Positions 17,044-25,036 of a DNA stretch of 64,000 nucleotides are shown piece after piece. The translations under genes were made by a program, and so were the position numbers. This stretch comes from Nocardia caishijiensis NBRC 108228 (GTDB taxonomy: Bacteria > Actinomycetota > Actinomycetes > Mycobacteriales > Mycobacteriaceae), in contig NZ_BDBE01000041.1 in NCBI RefSeq assembly GCF_001612825.1, positions 121,428 through 185,427 of the forward strand, in the 5' to 3' direction. The notes beneath the pieces are model-generated. The model saw only the letters and a list, made by a program, of their open reading frames with translations. It did no database searches and was not told the origin of the DNA. The number at the start of each line of letters is the position of its first letter. The first letter of the stretch is position 1.

Positions 17044-17451
17044 GTGAACTCTCCCCAACCAGGTGATCTCAACTGGCTGCTCGACGATCTCGTCGACCGG
17101 CTGGCAGGGGTCCGATACGCGGTCGTGCTGTCCACCGACGGGCTGCTGCTCGGGCGCTCCACGCAGATGAAGCGTGAGGACGCCGAGCATTTCGCGGCGA
17201 TGTCGTCCACGCTCTACGGGCTCGCGCGCAGCGCGGGCAACCGGTTCGACGGCGGCGGCGTACGCCAGGCCGTGATCGAACTCGATCGGGCCGTCCTGTT
17301 CGTGACCTCCGCCGGTGACAACGCCTGCCTGGCGTTGCAGGCCACCGAGTCGGCCAACCTCGGGATGGTCGCCTACGAGATGAACCTCACCGTGCAGCGG
17401 GTCGGCAGCTACCTGTCGGCGGAACCGCGTCACGGACTGGCCGAAATATAG
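17044..17451 (+). CDS. cvnB: Roadblock/LC7 domain protein CvnB
   Basis: A 135-residue roadblock/LC7 (MglB-like) protein starting at GTG 17044, one base after the cvnA stop. The fold is seen in LNWLLDDLVDRLAGVRYAVVLSTDGLLLGRS and in VRQAVIELDRAVLFVTSAGDNACLALQA. Roadblock proteins regulate small GTPases, often as GTPase-activating partners; here the partner would be CvnD encoded two genes downstream. It is part of the four-gene conservon and should bind at the membrane complex with CvnA. Confidence 0.92.
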   Translation: MNSPQPGDLNWLLDDLVDRLAGVRYAVVLSTDGLLLGRSTQMKREDAEHFAAMSSTLYGLARSAGNRFDGGGVRQAVIELDRAVLFVTSAGDNACLALQATESANLGMVAYEMNLTVQRVGSYLSAEPRHGLAEI

Positions 17452-17462
17452 GACGCGACACC

Positions 17463-17837
17463 ATGACTCGACTCGGCGATCCGTGGTTCGACGACGCGGC
17501 CGGACCCCTGGTCCGGCCGTACGCGGTGACCCGCGGCCGCACCATGGGTGCGGCGCACGACCTGGACATGTTGACAGTGGTCGTCGCGGTGCATCCCGCG
17601 CCGACCCTGCGCAGGCCCGAACCCGAGTACGGCACGATCGCACAGTTGTGCAAACGTCCGCAGTCGGTGGCCGAAGTGTCGGCCGTGCTGAAACTTCCTC
17701 TTGCGGTGACCAAGATCCTCGTCGGTGATCTCATCGGCGACGGCCACCTCATCTTCCGGGCTCCGGTAGCGGCCGAGGCAGGCGCCGGGGACCTCAACGT
17801 ATTGCGAGCGGTTCTGGATGGCATCCGAAAACTTTGA
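17463..17837 (+). CDS. cvnC: DUF742 protein CvnC
   Basis: A 124-residue DUF742 protein. The pattern DPWFDDAAGPLVRPYAVTRGRT at its start is highly characteristic, and the C-terminal half has a winged-helix look (IAQLCKRPQSVAEVSAVLKLPLAVTKILVGDLIGDGHL). Such proteins sit between roadblock and GTPase genes in all conservons; the exact role is unsettled, possibly as an adaptor or DNA-binding output. It overlaps the cvnD start by 20 bases, suggesting coupled translation. Confidence 0.9.
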   Translation: MTRLGDPWFDDAAGPLVRPYAVTRGRTMGAAHDLDMLTVVVAVHPAPTLRRPEPEYGTIAQLCKRPQSVAEVSAVLKLPLAVTKILVGDLIGDGHLIFRAPVAAEAGAGDLNVLRAVLDGIRKL

Positions 17838-18417
17838 CCCGACCATGAGCAGGCACCTCGCCGCCTCGGTCAAGATCCTCATCGCCGGTGGCTTCGGCGT
17901 CGGCAAGACCACGATGGTCTCCTCGATCAGCGAGATCGCGCCGCTGCGCACCGAGGAGCTGATCACCGAGGTGAGCACCGGTGTCGACGATCTGTCGGGG
18001 GTGGAGCAGAAGTCGACGACCACGGTCGCGCTCGACTTCGGCCGCATCACCATCGACCGCGATCTGGTGCTGTACCTGTTCGGCACGCCCGGCCAGGACC
18101 GCTTCTGGTTCCTGTGGGACGAGCTGTGCCGCGGTGCCCTCGGTGCGATCGTGCTCGCCGACACCCGCAGGCTGAGCAATTCCTTTGCCGCCGTCGACTT
18201 CTTCGAACGGCGGGGGCTGCCGTTCCTGATCGCGGTGAACTGCTTCGACGGTGCCCCCCGCTACACCGTGGACGAGGTCCGCGACGCACTCGATCTGGAC
18301 CCGAACACCCCGGTGATCCTGTGCGATGCCCGCGACCGGCCGTCGGCCAAGGCGGTGCTCACCCACCTGGTGGAGTACCTGATCGACCGGGCGACCCGCA
18401 CGCCGGTCACCACCTAG
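17818..18417 (+). CDS. cvnD: Ras-like ATP/GTP-binding protein CvnD
   Basis: A 199-residue P-loop GTPase of the conservon type. The Walker A motif GGFGVGKTT is at residues 24-32, the switch II/G3 region is FGTPGQDRFWFLW, the G4-like motif is VNCFDG and the G5-like motif CDARD. MglA-like proteins of this group cycle between nucleotide states under control of the roadblock partner. The start codon lies inside cvnC; a second ATG (MSRHLAAS) nine codons on would avoid most of the overlap and is possible. It ends the operon, just before a strong terminator. Confidence 0.92.
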   Translation: MASENFDPTMSRHLAASVKILIAGGFGVGKTTMVSSISEIAPLRTEELITEVSTGVDDLSGVEQKSTTTVALDFGRITIDRDLVLYLFGTPGQDRFWFLWDELCRGALGAIVLADTRRLSNSFAAVDFFERRGLPFLIAVNCFDGAPRYTVDEVRDALDLDPNTPVILCDARDRPSAKAVLTHLVEYLIDRATRTPVTT

Positions 18418-18420
18418 TCC

Positions 18421-18457
18421 CCCGGGCGACGCCCGCCGCCGGTGAGCGTCGCCCGGG
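18421..18457. terminator. Bidirectional hairpin between cvnD and the SDR gene
   Basis: Perfect 12-base arms CCCGGGCGACGC (18421-18432) and GCGTCGCCCGGG (18446-18457) with a 13-base loop. It lies between two convergent genes, 4 bases after the cvnD stop and 4 bases before the SDR stop. Confidence 0.8.
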
Positions 18458-18460
18458 CTG

Positions 18461-19309
18461 TCAGGACGGTGCCGACACGGCACGTTCGGCGGCCCGGCTC
18501 GTTTCCTCCCACCCGGCCCAGGTGTCGAGCTTGGCGCGGGTGAGGTCGAAGGCCAAGTCGTACACCATGTCCCCGAGCAGCAGGCGCCGCGGCGGGTTGT
18601 CGGAGCCGACGAGCTTCAGCAGTGCCTCGGCCGCCAGCGCCGGTTCGCTGTCGACGGACCCCTCGGCCCATTGGGCTTGCAGTTGGGCGCGCAGCGAGGC
18701 GTAGACCTCCATCGGTTCGGTGTTGTGCATCGCCGTGTAGAGCTCGGTCCAGTAACCGCCGGGTTGCAGAATACTCACCCGCACACCGAAATCGGCCGCC
18801 TCGAGCGCGAGCGCCTCGCTCATGCCCTCGAGCGCGAACTTGCTCGCGGCGTACATTCCCGACAGCGGGAAACCGGCCAGGCCACCGATGCTCGAGACCT
18901 GGACGATGTGGCCCGAACGCCGTGCCCGCAGGTGCGGCAGGACGGCCTGACTCACCCACAGCGCACCGAAGAAGTTCACCTCGAACTGGGCGCGTGCCTC
19001 GTCCTCGGTGAATTCCTCGATCATGCCCATCGACAGGGTGCCCGCGTTGTTCACCACGATGTCGAGGTGGCCGAAGTGCGCCACGGCCTGCTCGACAGCG
19101 GTGATCACGGCGGCGCGGTCGGTGACATCGAGAGTGAGGGGAAGAACCCGGCCCGGGTGGGCGGCGGCGAGTTCGTCGAGGGCCGAGCGGGTGCGGGCGG
19201 CGGCGACCACTCGGTCCCCCGCGGCGAGGGCGGCCTCGGCGAAGGCGCGGCCGAGACCACGGCTGGCGCCGGTGATGAACCAGGTGCGGGGGGATACGGC
19301 GGTGGTCAT
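18461..19309 (-). CDS. SDR family oxidoreductase (classical)
   Basis: A 282-residue short-chain dehydrogenase/reductase. The NAD(P)-binding motif is TGASRGLG (residues 14-21), NNAG follows strand 4, the catalytic serine is in VSSIGG and the Tyr/Lys pair is YAASK. This is the common NADP-dependent branch seen beside TetR regulators. Substrate unknown. One copy of the operator AGACGCAACGTCT lies about 20 bases upstream of its start, so the divergent TetR protein should control it directly. Confidence 0.87.
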   Translation of the reverse strand: MTTAVSPRTWFITGASRGLGRAFAEAALAAGDRVVAAARTRSALDELAAAHPGRVLPLTLDVTDRAAVITAVEQAVAHFGHLDIVVNNAGTLSMGMIEEFTEDEARAQFEVNFFGALWVSQAVLPHLRARRSGHIVQVSSIGGLAGFPLSGMYAASKFALEGMSEALALEAADFGVRVSILQPGGYWTELYTAMHNTEPMEVYASLRAQLQAQWAEGSVDSEPALAAEALLKLVGSDNPPRRLLLGDMVYDLAFDLTRAKLDTWAGWEETSRAAERAVSAPS

Positions 19310-19327
19310 GTCGGTCTCCTATCCAGA

Positions 19328-19344
19328 CGAGACGTTGCGTCTCG
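19328..19344. promoter_or_regulatory. Operator copy 1 for the divergent TetR regulator
   Basis: CGAGACGTTGCGTCTCG is a perfect dyad with seven-base arms and a TTG centre. It lies 19 bases upstream of the SDR start. Read on the other strand its core is AGACGCAACGTCT, the same sequence as copy 2. Confidence 0.8.
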
Positions 19345-19385
19345 CCTAACGAGTAACACCATGCCAACATCCGGGCGCCATGTCA

Positions 19386-19398
19386 AGACGCAACGTCT
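19386..19398. promoter_or_regulatory. Operator copy 2 for the divergent TetR regulator
   Basis: AGACGCAACGTCT is identical to the core of copy 1 in opposite orientation; the centres are 56 bases apart. It sits 24 bases before the ATG at 19422 and overlaps the alternative ATG at 19380, which makes the downstream start the better choice for the regulator. Confidence 0.8.
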
Positions 19399-19421
19399 CG
19401 TCTCTTGTTACCCTGGTTCCC

Positions 19422-20039
19422 ATGAGCCGGTCCACGCCCGATGTCACCCGCCGCAACGAGGCCTCGCGCCGCGCCATCCTCACCGCCGCTTTCGAGCTCG
19501 CGGGCGAGATCGGCTATGCCAAACTCACCATCGAGGCCGTCGCCGCCCGCGCGGGTGTCGGAAAGCAGACGATCTACCGCTGGTGGCCGTCCAAGGGCGC
19601 GGTACTACTCGACTCGTTCCTGCTGCTCAGCGAGGCGGGCGGGGAGAATCCCGGGCTGCCCGACACCGGCGACCTCGCCGCCGACCTCACCCTCGTGCTG
19701 CGCGCCACCGTCGACGAGCTCACCGATCCGCATTTCGATCTCGCACTGCGCGGCCTCACCAGTGCCATCCTGGACGACGACGAGCTGGCCGTCGCCTACC
19801 GCGACCGGCTGCAAGCCCCCGTCGACGCCCTCAAACGCCGCCGCCTCGAATCCGCGCGAACCGCCGGGGAGATCGCCGACGACATCGACCTCGATGTCGC
19901 CGTCGCCGCCGTCTGGGGCCCGGTACTCGACCGATGGCTGCTGCGCACCGGCCCGCTCACCCACGACTTCGCCGACCGGGTCGTCACCACCGCGCTGCGC
20001 GGGCTGCGTCCCCGAAAGCCCGGGGATATCCGACCGTAG
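19422..20039 (+). CDS. TetR/AcrR family regulator
   Basis: A 205-residue repressor-type regulator. The helix-turn-helix region is LTIEAVAARAGVGKQTIYRWWPSKGAVLLDS near residues 30-60, with the IYRWWPSK form of one TetR branch that has a TetR_C_16-like C-terminal ligand domain. ATG 19422 (MSRSTPDVTRRNEASRR) is preferred to ATG 19380 because the operator overlaps the longer start. It should repress itself and the divergent SDR gene through two identical dyads. The ligand is unknown. Confidence 0.87.
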   Translation: MSRSTPDVTRRNEASRRAILTAAFELAGEIGYAKLTIEAVAARAGVGKQTIYRWWPSKGAVLLDSFLLLSEAGGENPGLPDTGDLAADLTLVLRATVDELTDPHFDLALRGLTSAILDDDELAVAYRDRLQAPVDALKRRRLESARTAGEIADDIDLDVAVAAVWGPVLDRWLLRTGPLTHDFADRVVTTALRGLRPRKPGDIRP

Positions 20040-20105
20040 TCGGATCTGCGGAAGTCCCGAACCGGCTAGCGTGAAAGCAAGGCAGTTCGGGGAAGGTGGG
20101 AAGCT

Positions 20106-22292
20106 GTGGACAGCAAGACGATCGCGCGCCAATGCACTCTCTGTGAGGCACATTGCGGAATCCTGGTGACAGTCAGCGGGGATCGCGTCACCAGAATCGA
20201 GGGAAACCCCGACGACGTCCTGTCCAAGGGCTACATCTGCCCGAAGGCGACCGCCATGGGCGGCCTGCACCACGACCCCGACCGGCTGCGCACCCCGATG
20301 CGGCGCACCTCGGCCGGGTTCGTGCCGGTGAGCTGGGACGAGGCGTTCCGTGAGATCGGCACCAGGCTGCGGGCCGTGCGCGCGGCGCACGGGCCGAGCG
20401 CGGTCGCCATGTACATGGGAAACCCGGCCGCGCACAGCGCATCGGTGCTCTACGGCGGGCTGTTGCGGGTGGCGCTGCTCACCCGCAACTTCTTCACCGC
20501 GTCCTCGATCGACCAGTTCCCACAGGAGTTCACCGCCTGGCGGATGTTCGGATCGAATGTGCTGATGCCGATCGCCGACATCGATCGCACCCACCGACTC
20601 GTGGTCCTCGGGGCCAACCCGGCGGTGTCGAACGGCTCGGTCACCACCATGCCCGGCGCCAAGCAGCGCATCAAGGACGTGCGCAAGCGTGGCGGCACGG
20701 TGGTCGTGATCGACCCGCGCCGCACCGAAACCGCCCGCCTGGCCGACGAACACGTCGCGGTGCGGCCCGGCGGGGACGTATACCTGCTGCTCGGCATGCT
20801 GCACGTCCTGCTCACCGAGGGACTGCTCGACGAACGCCTGGTACGTGCGCAGTGCGTCGGACTCGAGGAGTTGGGCGCCCTGGTCGCCGACACCACCCCG
20901 GAGCGGATGGCCGGACCCGCCGGGGTCACCGCCGACATCATCCGCAGCCTCGCCCGTGACCACGCGTCCGCGCCCTCAGCGGTGCTCTACGCGCGCATCG
21001 GCGTGTGTCAGCAGGTCACCGGCACCCTCACCCATTGGCTGGTGAACACGATCAACGCCGTCACCGGCAACCTGGACCGCCCGGGCGGACAGATGTTCGG
21101 CACTCCGGTGGTCGACGGCGCGCGGTACGCCAAATACCTGCGCATGGGCCACGGCGCGTGGACCGACCGCACCGGCGCCCATCGCTCCTTCCGCAGCGAA
21201 TTGCCCGTCGCCGCACTGGCGAACGACATCCTCGAGCCGGGCGACGACCGGATCCGGGCGATGATCACCTACGCGGGCAACCCGGTGCTCTCGACCCCGC
21301 AGGGAGGCAGACTCGACGAAGCCCTCGCCTCCCTCGACTTCTTCGTCGCCGTCGACATGTATGTCACCGAGACCACCCGGCACGCCGACTTCATCCTGCC
21401 GCCGGTCTCGGCACTGGAACGCGAGGAGCTCAACCTGCTCTTCCCGATGTTCAGTGTGCGCAACAACGCCCGCTACGACGCGAAGGTGTTCGATCCGCCC
21501 GCCGACGGCCTCGACGACTGGCAGATCCTGGCCCGCCTCGTCACCGAGGTGACCCCGCTGCCCGCCCGCCGACTCACCGGCCGGGTGCTCAACACGATCT
21601 TCGAGCAGCTAAGCCCGCTGCGGCTCACCGCCGCCGCAGTGGCCGCGGGACCGTACGGTGTCCTGCGGCGCGGCCGAAAAGGGTTGACGCTCGGCAAGAT
21701 TCGAGACACCCCGAGCGGTGTCGACCTCGGGCCGCTGCGCCCGCGGCTGCCCGAACTGATCGGCACCCCCGACCGTGCGGTGCACCTGGCGCCCGAGGAT
21801 TTCCTCGCCGCGGTCCGCACGGTCCTCGACGGCACGGAATCCCCCACCGCCGAGTACGACCTGCAATTGATCGGCCGACGGCACCTGCGCAGCAACAATT
21901 CCTGGCTGCACAACATCGAGCCGATGGTCAAGGGCCGCGACCGCTGCACAGTGCTGATGCATCCCGCCGACGCCAGCGCCCGTGGCCTGGCCGACGGCGA
22001 CCGGGCCCGGGTCGAGTCCCCGATCGGCGCCATCGAGGTCCCGGTGGAGGTGAGCACGGACATCCGCGCGGGGGTGGTGGCCGTGCCGCACGGATACGGT
22101 CACCGCGAACCCGGCGTCGGCTGGCAGGTGGCCGCCGCGCTGCCGGGCGCCAATGTCAACCTGCTGCACGACCCGGCCCGCACCGACCCGCTGTCGGGCG
22201 CGTCGGCGGTGAACAACACCTGGGTTCGGGTCGGCCCGGTCGAGAACGTGGGCAGTGCGACGGGATCCGAGGCCGCCGTGGCGCCGCGGTGA
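20106..22292 (+). CDS. Molybdopterin-dependent oxidoreductase with N-terminal [4Fe-4S] site
   Basis: A 728-residue protein of the DMSO reductase superfamily (COG0243). The N terminus CTLCEAHC followed by CPKA binds a [4Fe-4S] cluster; the central part binds bis-MGD (VVLGANPAVSNGS, VVVIDPRRTETARLAD) and the C-terminal domain includes RRHLRSNNSWLHN. It resembles formate dehydrogenase/nitrate reductase-like orphan enzymes in actinobacteria. The usual metal-ligand position, near YMGNPAAHSASVLYGG, shows no Cys, so the ligand may be another residue. No signal peptide, iron-sulfur subunit or membrane subunit is nearby. Start is GTG 20106. Substrate unknown. Confidence 0.82.
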   Translation: MDSKTIARQCTLCEAHCGILVTVSGDRVTRIEGNPDDVLSKGYICPKATAMGGLHHDPDRLRTPMRRTSAGFVPVSWDEAFREIGTRLRAVRAAHGPSAVAMYMGNPAAHSASVLYGGLLRVALLTRNFFTASSIDQFPQEFTAWRMFGSNVLMPIADIDRTHRLVVLGANPAVSNGSVTTMPGAKQRIKDVRKRGGTVVVIDPRRTETARLADEHVAVRPGGDVYLLLGMLHVLLTEGLLDERLVRAQCVGLEELGALVADTTPERMAGPAGVTADIIRSLARDHASAPSAVLYARIGVCQQVTGTLTHWLVNTINAVTGNLDRPGGQMFGTPVVDGARYAKYLRMGHGAWTDRTGAHRSFRSELPVAALANDILEPGDDRIRAMITYAGNPVLSTPQGGRLDEALASLDFFVAVDMYVTETTRHADFILPPVSALEREELNLLFPMFSVRNNARYDAKVFDPPADGLDDWQILARLVTEVTPLPARRLTGRVLNTIFEQLSPLRLTAAAVAAGPYGVLRRGRKGLTLGKIRDTPSGVDLGPLRPRLPELIGTPDRAVHLAPEDFLAAVRTVLDGTESPTAEYDLQLIGRRHLRSNNSWLHNIEPMVKGRDRCTVLMHPADASARGLADGDRARVESPIGAIEVPVEVSTDIRAGVVAVPHGYGHREPGVGWQVAAALPGANVNLLHDPARTDPLSGASAVNNTWVRVGPVENVGSATGSEAAVAPR

Positions 22293-22306
22293 GGTCACCG
22301 CGGCGC
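22281..22306. terminator. Convergent hairpin at the end of the molybdopterin gene
   Basis: Arms GCGCCGCGGTGA and TCACCGCGGCGC are perfect 12-base complements around a GG centre. The hairpin includes the stop codon and ends five bases before the stop of the convergent dehydratase gene, so it can serve both. Confidence 0.65.
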
Positions 22307-22311
22307 GGCGG

Positions 22312-23352
22312 TCAGCGGAAGCGCAGGTCGGCGGTGGCGAGTCCGAAGATCTTGCGACCCGCCGACTTCGCGACCACCGCGATCACCGCCGTGCGCGTGA
22401 CGGGATCGAGAGACTTCACCCGACCCGTGTACTCGACCTGGCCGCCCTCGCGTCCCACGATCGTGTAGTTCGACAACCGGACGCCGTAGCGGGTCACCGC
22501 GCCCGGATCGCCCGACCACGCGGACAGGAAACCGGCACCGAGGCCCATGGTCACCATGCCGTGGGCGATGATGTCGGGCAGACCCGCCAGCTGGGCGATC
22601 CGCTCGTCCCAGTGGATCGGGTTGCTGTCACCGGACACACCGGCGTAGTTGACCAGATCGCCACGCGACAGGCGCGCGTCGCGCAGCGGCAGTTCGTCGC
22701 CGACACTCAGGTCCTCGAAGGCGAGCGTGGTGCCGGGCACCCGGGCGGCACCGGCGGCGGACAGGTGGATGTCGCCCTCGGGGCGGCGCGGGGTCTCCGC
22801 GTCGACGGCCACGGCGTCCTTGTCCTGGCTGAACACCTTCACCCCGTGGACCATCACGTCCTCCACGGCCCGGGTGATCGCCGGGTCGACCCCGTCGTCG
22901 CCGGTGATGCCGACGACGGTGGTGTGCATGATGTGGACCGTCTCGCCGGACTCGTCGGCGAAGGTGTTCGTGACGGTGATGAGGTCCTTGCCCGCGATCC
23001 GCCGCACCGACGACAGTTCCACGTCGACGGTCAGGCGGTCACCGGCGACGATCGGCTTGTGCTGCTCGAAGACCTGCTCGGTCTGCACGAACATGTCGTA
23101 GCCGACGACCACCGATTCGAACAGGTGCCGGTTGGCCGCCATCGCCGGAATGGAGACGAAGGTCAGCGGGGCGACCAGACCGTCGTAGCCGAGCGCGGCG
23201 GCCGCCTCGTCCTCCCAGTGCGCGGGGTGGAAATCCTGCACCGCACGGGCGTATTCACGCACCTTCTCGCGGCCTACCGCGTAGACGTCGTCGACCCGGT
23301 AGTAGTGCCCTACCTTCGACGCGATATCGGGCGCTTCGGCCACGGAAGTCAC
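22312..23352 (-). CDS. Fused (3R)-hydroxyacyl-ACP dehydratase, HadA/HadB-like double hotdog protein
   Basis: A 346-residue protein of two hotdog domains. Residues 1 to about 165 resemble HadA (YAVGREKVREYARAVQDFHPAHW, then GLVAPLTFVSIPA). Residues from about 200 on resemble HadB/MaoC, with the hydratase-2 motif SGDSNPIHWDERIAQLAGLP followed by HGMVTMG, which supply the catalytic Asp and His. In mycobacteria HadA and HadB are separate subunits that dehydrate long hydroxyacyl-ACP in the mycolic acid FAS-II cycle; fused forms occur in Nocardia and Rhodococcus. The presence supports a mycolic-acid-containing host. It stands alone here, without hadC or KasA-type genes. Confidence 0.82.
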   Translation of the reverse strand: MTSVAEAPDIASKVGHYYRVDDVYAVGREKVREYARAVQDFHPAHWEDEAAAALGYDGLVAPLTFVSIPAMAANRHLFESVVVGYDMFVQTEQVFEQHKPIVAGDRLTVDVELSSVRRIAGKDLITVTNTFADESGETVHIMHTTVVGITGDDGVDPAITRAVEDVMVHGVKVFSQDKDAVAVDAETPRRPEGDIHLSAAGAARVPGTTLAFEDLSVGDELPLRDARLSRGDLVNYAGVSGDSNPIHWDERIAQLAGLPDIIAHGMVTMGLGAGFLSAWSGDPGAVTRYGVRLSNYTIVGREGGQVEYTGRVKSLDPVTRTAVIAVVAKSAGRKIFGLATADLRFR

Positions 23353-23464
23353 TATGGATCACCTTCGTTCGGGGAACGGACTCCCGGCAGGGTAGCCGAA
23401 GCGCCCGTCCCCCGGGCACACCATGGCACAGTTCACAATCACGCGCGCTGTGCGATGGGCTCGA

Positions 23465-23965
23465 TCAGAACGAGGGGACGTCGCTCGTCGAGGCGTTGCC
23501 ACCGATCGAGGGCTGCAGGGTGATCTCCCACTCGGTGTCGGCGTCGAACACGTCGTCGAACTTCGAGAACTCCTGGTCCCGGGTGAAGCCGAGTGCGGCC
23601 TGGTCCCAGTCGGTTCCGTACTTCATGTACACGAAGTAGGACCCGGCGATGCCGCTCAGCGTGGCCTCGGAGTTGCCCTGCACGTAGATCGTGGCCTGCG
23701 GTGACTTCGGGTCGCCGCTGGTGACGACGATCGCGCAGTCGGAGGAGTTGCCGTTGACGATCTTCAACTCGCCCGAACCGTTGAGGCCGTTCTGCTGGAC
23801 GACGGCGCCGTTGTCGGCGCGGCGGTTCTGCAGGGGTGCGGCGACGGTGCTCGAGGTCGAGGTGGACCCCTTGCCGGTCGGTGCGGACTTCGTGTCGTCC
23901 AGGCAGGCGCTCGTGGCGAGCGCGGTAGCGATGGCGATCACGGCGAACAAGCGGCGGTGGAGCAT
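23465..23965 (-). CDS. Hypothetical lipoprotein
   Basis: A 166-residue predicted lipoprotein: lipobox LATSAC with the lipidated Cys near residue 21, followed by a Thr/Ser-rich linker and a beta-rich domain (GSGELKIVNGNSSDCAIVVTSGDPKSPQATIYVQGNSEATLSGI is the core region, positions about 62-105, key features the single Cys and the alternating hydrophobics). I do not recognise a family, though small copper-chaperone-like or extracellular binding lipoproteins can look similar. It is monocistronic, 112 bases downstream of no same-strand partner. Confidence 0.65.
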   Translation of the reverse strand: MLHRRLFAVIAIATALATSACLDDTKSAPTGKGSTSTSSTVAAPLQNRRADNGAVVQQNGLNGSGELKIVNGNSSDCAIVVTSGDPKSPQATIYVQGNSEATLSGIAGSYFVYMKYGTDWDQAALGFTRDQEFSKFDDVFDADTEWEITLQPSIGGNASTSDVPSF

Positions 23966-24113
23966 TCTTCCCCCGTACTCAGGACCGGAATTCGATACCG
24001 GTGTCGGCGGACAGTATTGCGCGAAATGCCGGAAATGTCAGATCGCCTGTCGGCGTGACCGGTTCGTCGCCGGGCGAATGCGAGGTGGTCCTTACGTCCT
24101 CTAACGTTGCGGG

Positions 24114-24830
24114 GTGCTAGGACATTCACACGCGACCAGTGGGGCGCTGGCCTGGGCGGGCACCGCCGCGGCGCTGCCGCTCACCGTCGCCGCATTCCCC
24201 CTGTTCGACAGCGACACAACACGATTCGGCGTCGCCGAGTTGATCATGGGCACCTTCCTCACCGCGGGCGCGGCCCTGCTGCCCGACGCGGATCACCCGA
24301 GCGGGACGATCTCGCACGTACTCGGCCCGGTGTCGCATCACCTGTGCCGCTTCATCTCCTGGGCGTCGGGCGGGCACCGGCACGGTACGCATTCGCTGCT
24401 GTTCGTCGCGGGCGCGGTTGGCGCCACCTGGGCCGGGGAGCACTGGCTCGGCAGACCGTTCACCTTGAGCCTGGTGTTCTTCCTGCTCGCACTGGCGGTG
24501 CGGTCGCTGCACCTGTGCCCGCCCGGCAAGAGCGTGCGTACCTACGGCACGGTGATCGTGCTGGCCAGCGCGGGCACCTTCGCGGTGGACCACTGGATCG
24601 TCGACCGACCCGCCTGGCTACCGATCTGTGTCGGTCTCGGCTGCCTGGCACATCTGCTCGGCGACTGCCTCACCGAGCGCGGCTGCCGACTGTTCTGGCC
24701 GTTCCCGCTGCGCACCCGGGTGCCACTGATCGATCGCACCGGCAACCGGGTGGAGACCTGGATCATCTCGCCGCTGTTCGTACTCGGCACGATGGGCGCG
24801 CTCTGGTACGCGATCACCCAGCAGGGCTGA
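24114..24830 (+). CDS. Membrane-bound metal-dependent hydrolase (YdjM/DUF457 type)
   Basis: A 238-residue integral membrane protein starting at GTG 24114. The N terminus MLGHSHATSGALAW, the LLPDADHPSGTIS segment and GGHRHGTHSLL give the His/Asp pattern of the LexA-regulated YdjM family, which is annotated as metal-dependent hydrolase on the basis of these residues; activity is unproven. Four or five membrane helices are visible. A later segment HLLGDCLTERG also belongs to the family pattern. A strong terminator follows. Confidence 0.83.
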   Translation: MLGHSHATSGALAWAGTAAALPLTVAAFPLFDSDTTRFGVAELIMGTFLTAGAALLPDADHPSGTISHVLGPVSHHLCRFISWASGGHRHGTHSLLFVAGAVGATWAGEHWLGRPFTLSLVFFLLALAVRSLHLCPPGKSVRTYGTVIVLASAGTFAVDHWIVDRPAWLPICVGLGCLAHLLGDCLTERGCRLFWPFPLRTRVPLIDRTGNRVETWIISPLFVLGTMGALWYAITQQG

Positions 24831-24835
24831 TCGCG

Positions 24836-24870
24836 CAAGGACGGCGGAACCCCTCGCCCCGCCGTCCTTG
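24836..24870 (+). terminator. Rho-independent terminator
   Basis: Perfect 12-base arms CAAGGACGGCGG (24836-24847) and CCGCCGTCCTTG (24859-24870), an 11-base loop, then the T-rich run CTCTTTCTTTCTTTCC. This is the most classical terminator in the window. Confidence 0.88.
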
Positions 24871-25036
24871 CTCTTTCTTTCTTTCCGGCCGCTGGCACCA
24901 ACATAGTTGGATGCGCATATCGCGCTGGTCTAATGCCTTGTGCTGCGGCACGGAATCCGACCGGCCAGTCCGGTCAGATGTCCCGAAGGATGCCCGAACC
25001 CGCCGCGTTTCAGTGCACAGTTGTACTCTCAAAAGT

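Noticed and set aside
24107..25036. Upstream extension of the esterase frame through the YdjM-like gene
   Set aside because: It is the out-of-frame shadow of the hydrolase gene at 24114-24830 and crosses a strong terminator; the esterase begins at GTG 25037.
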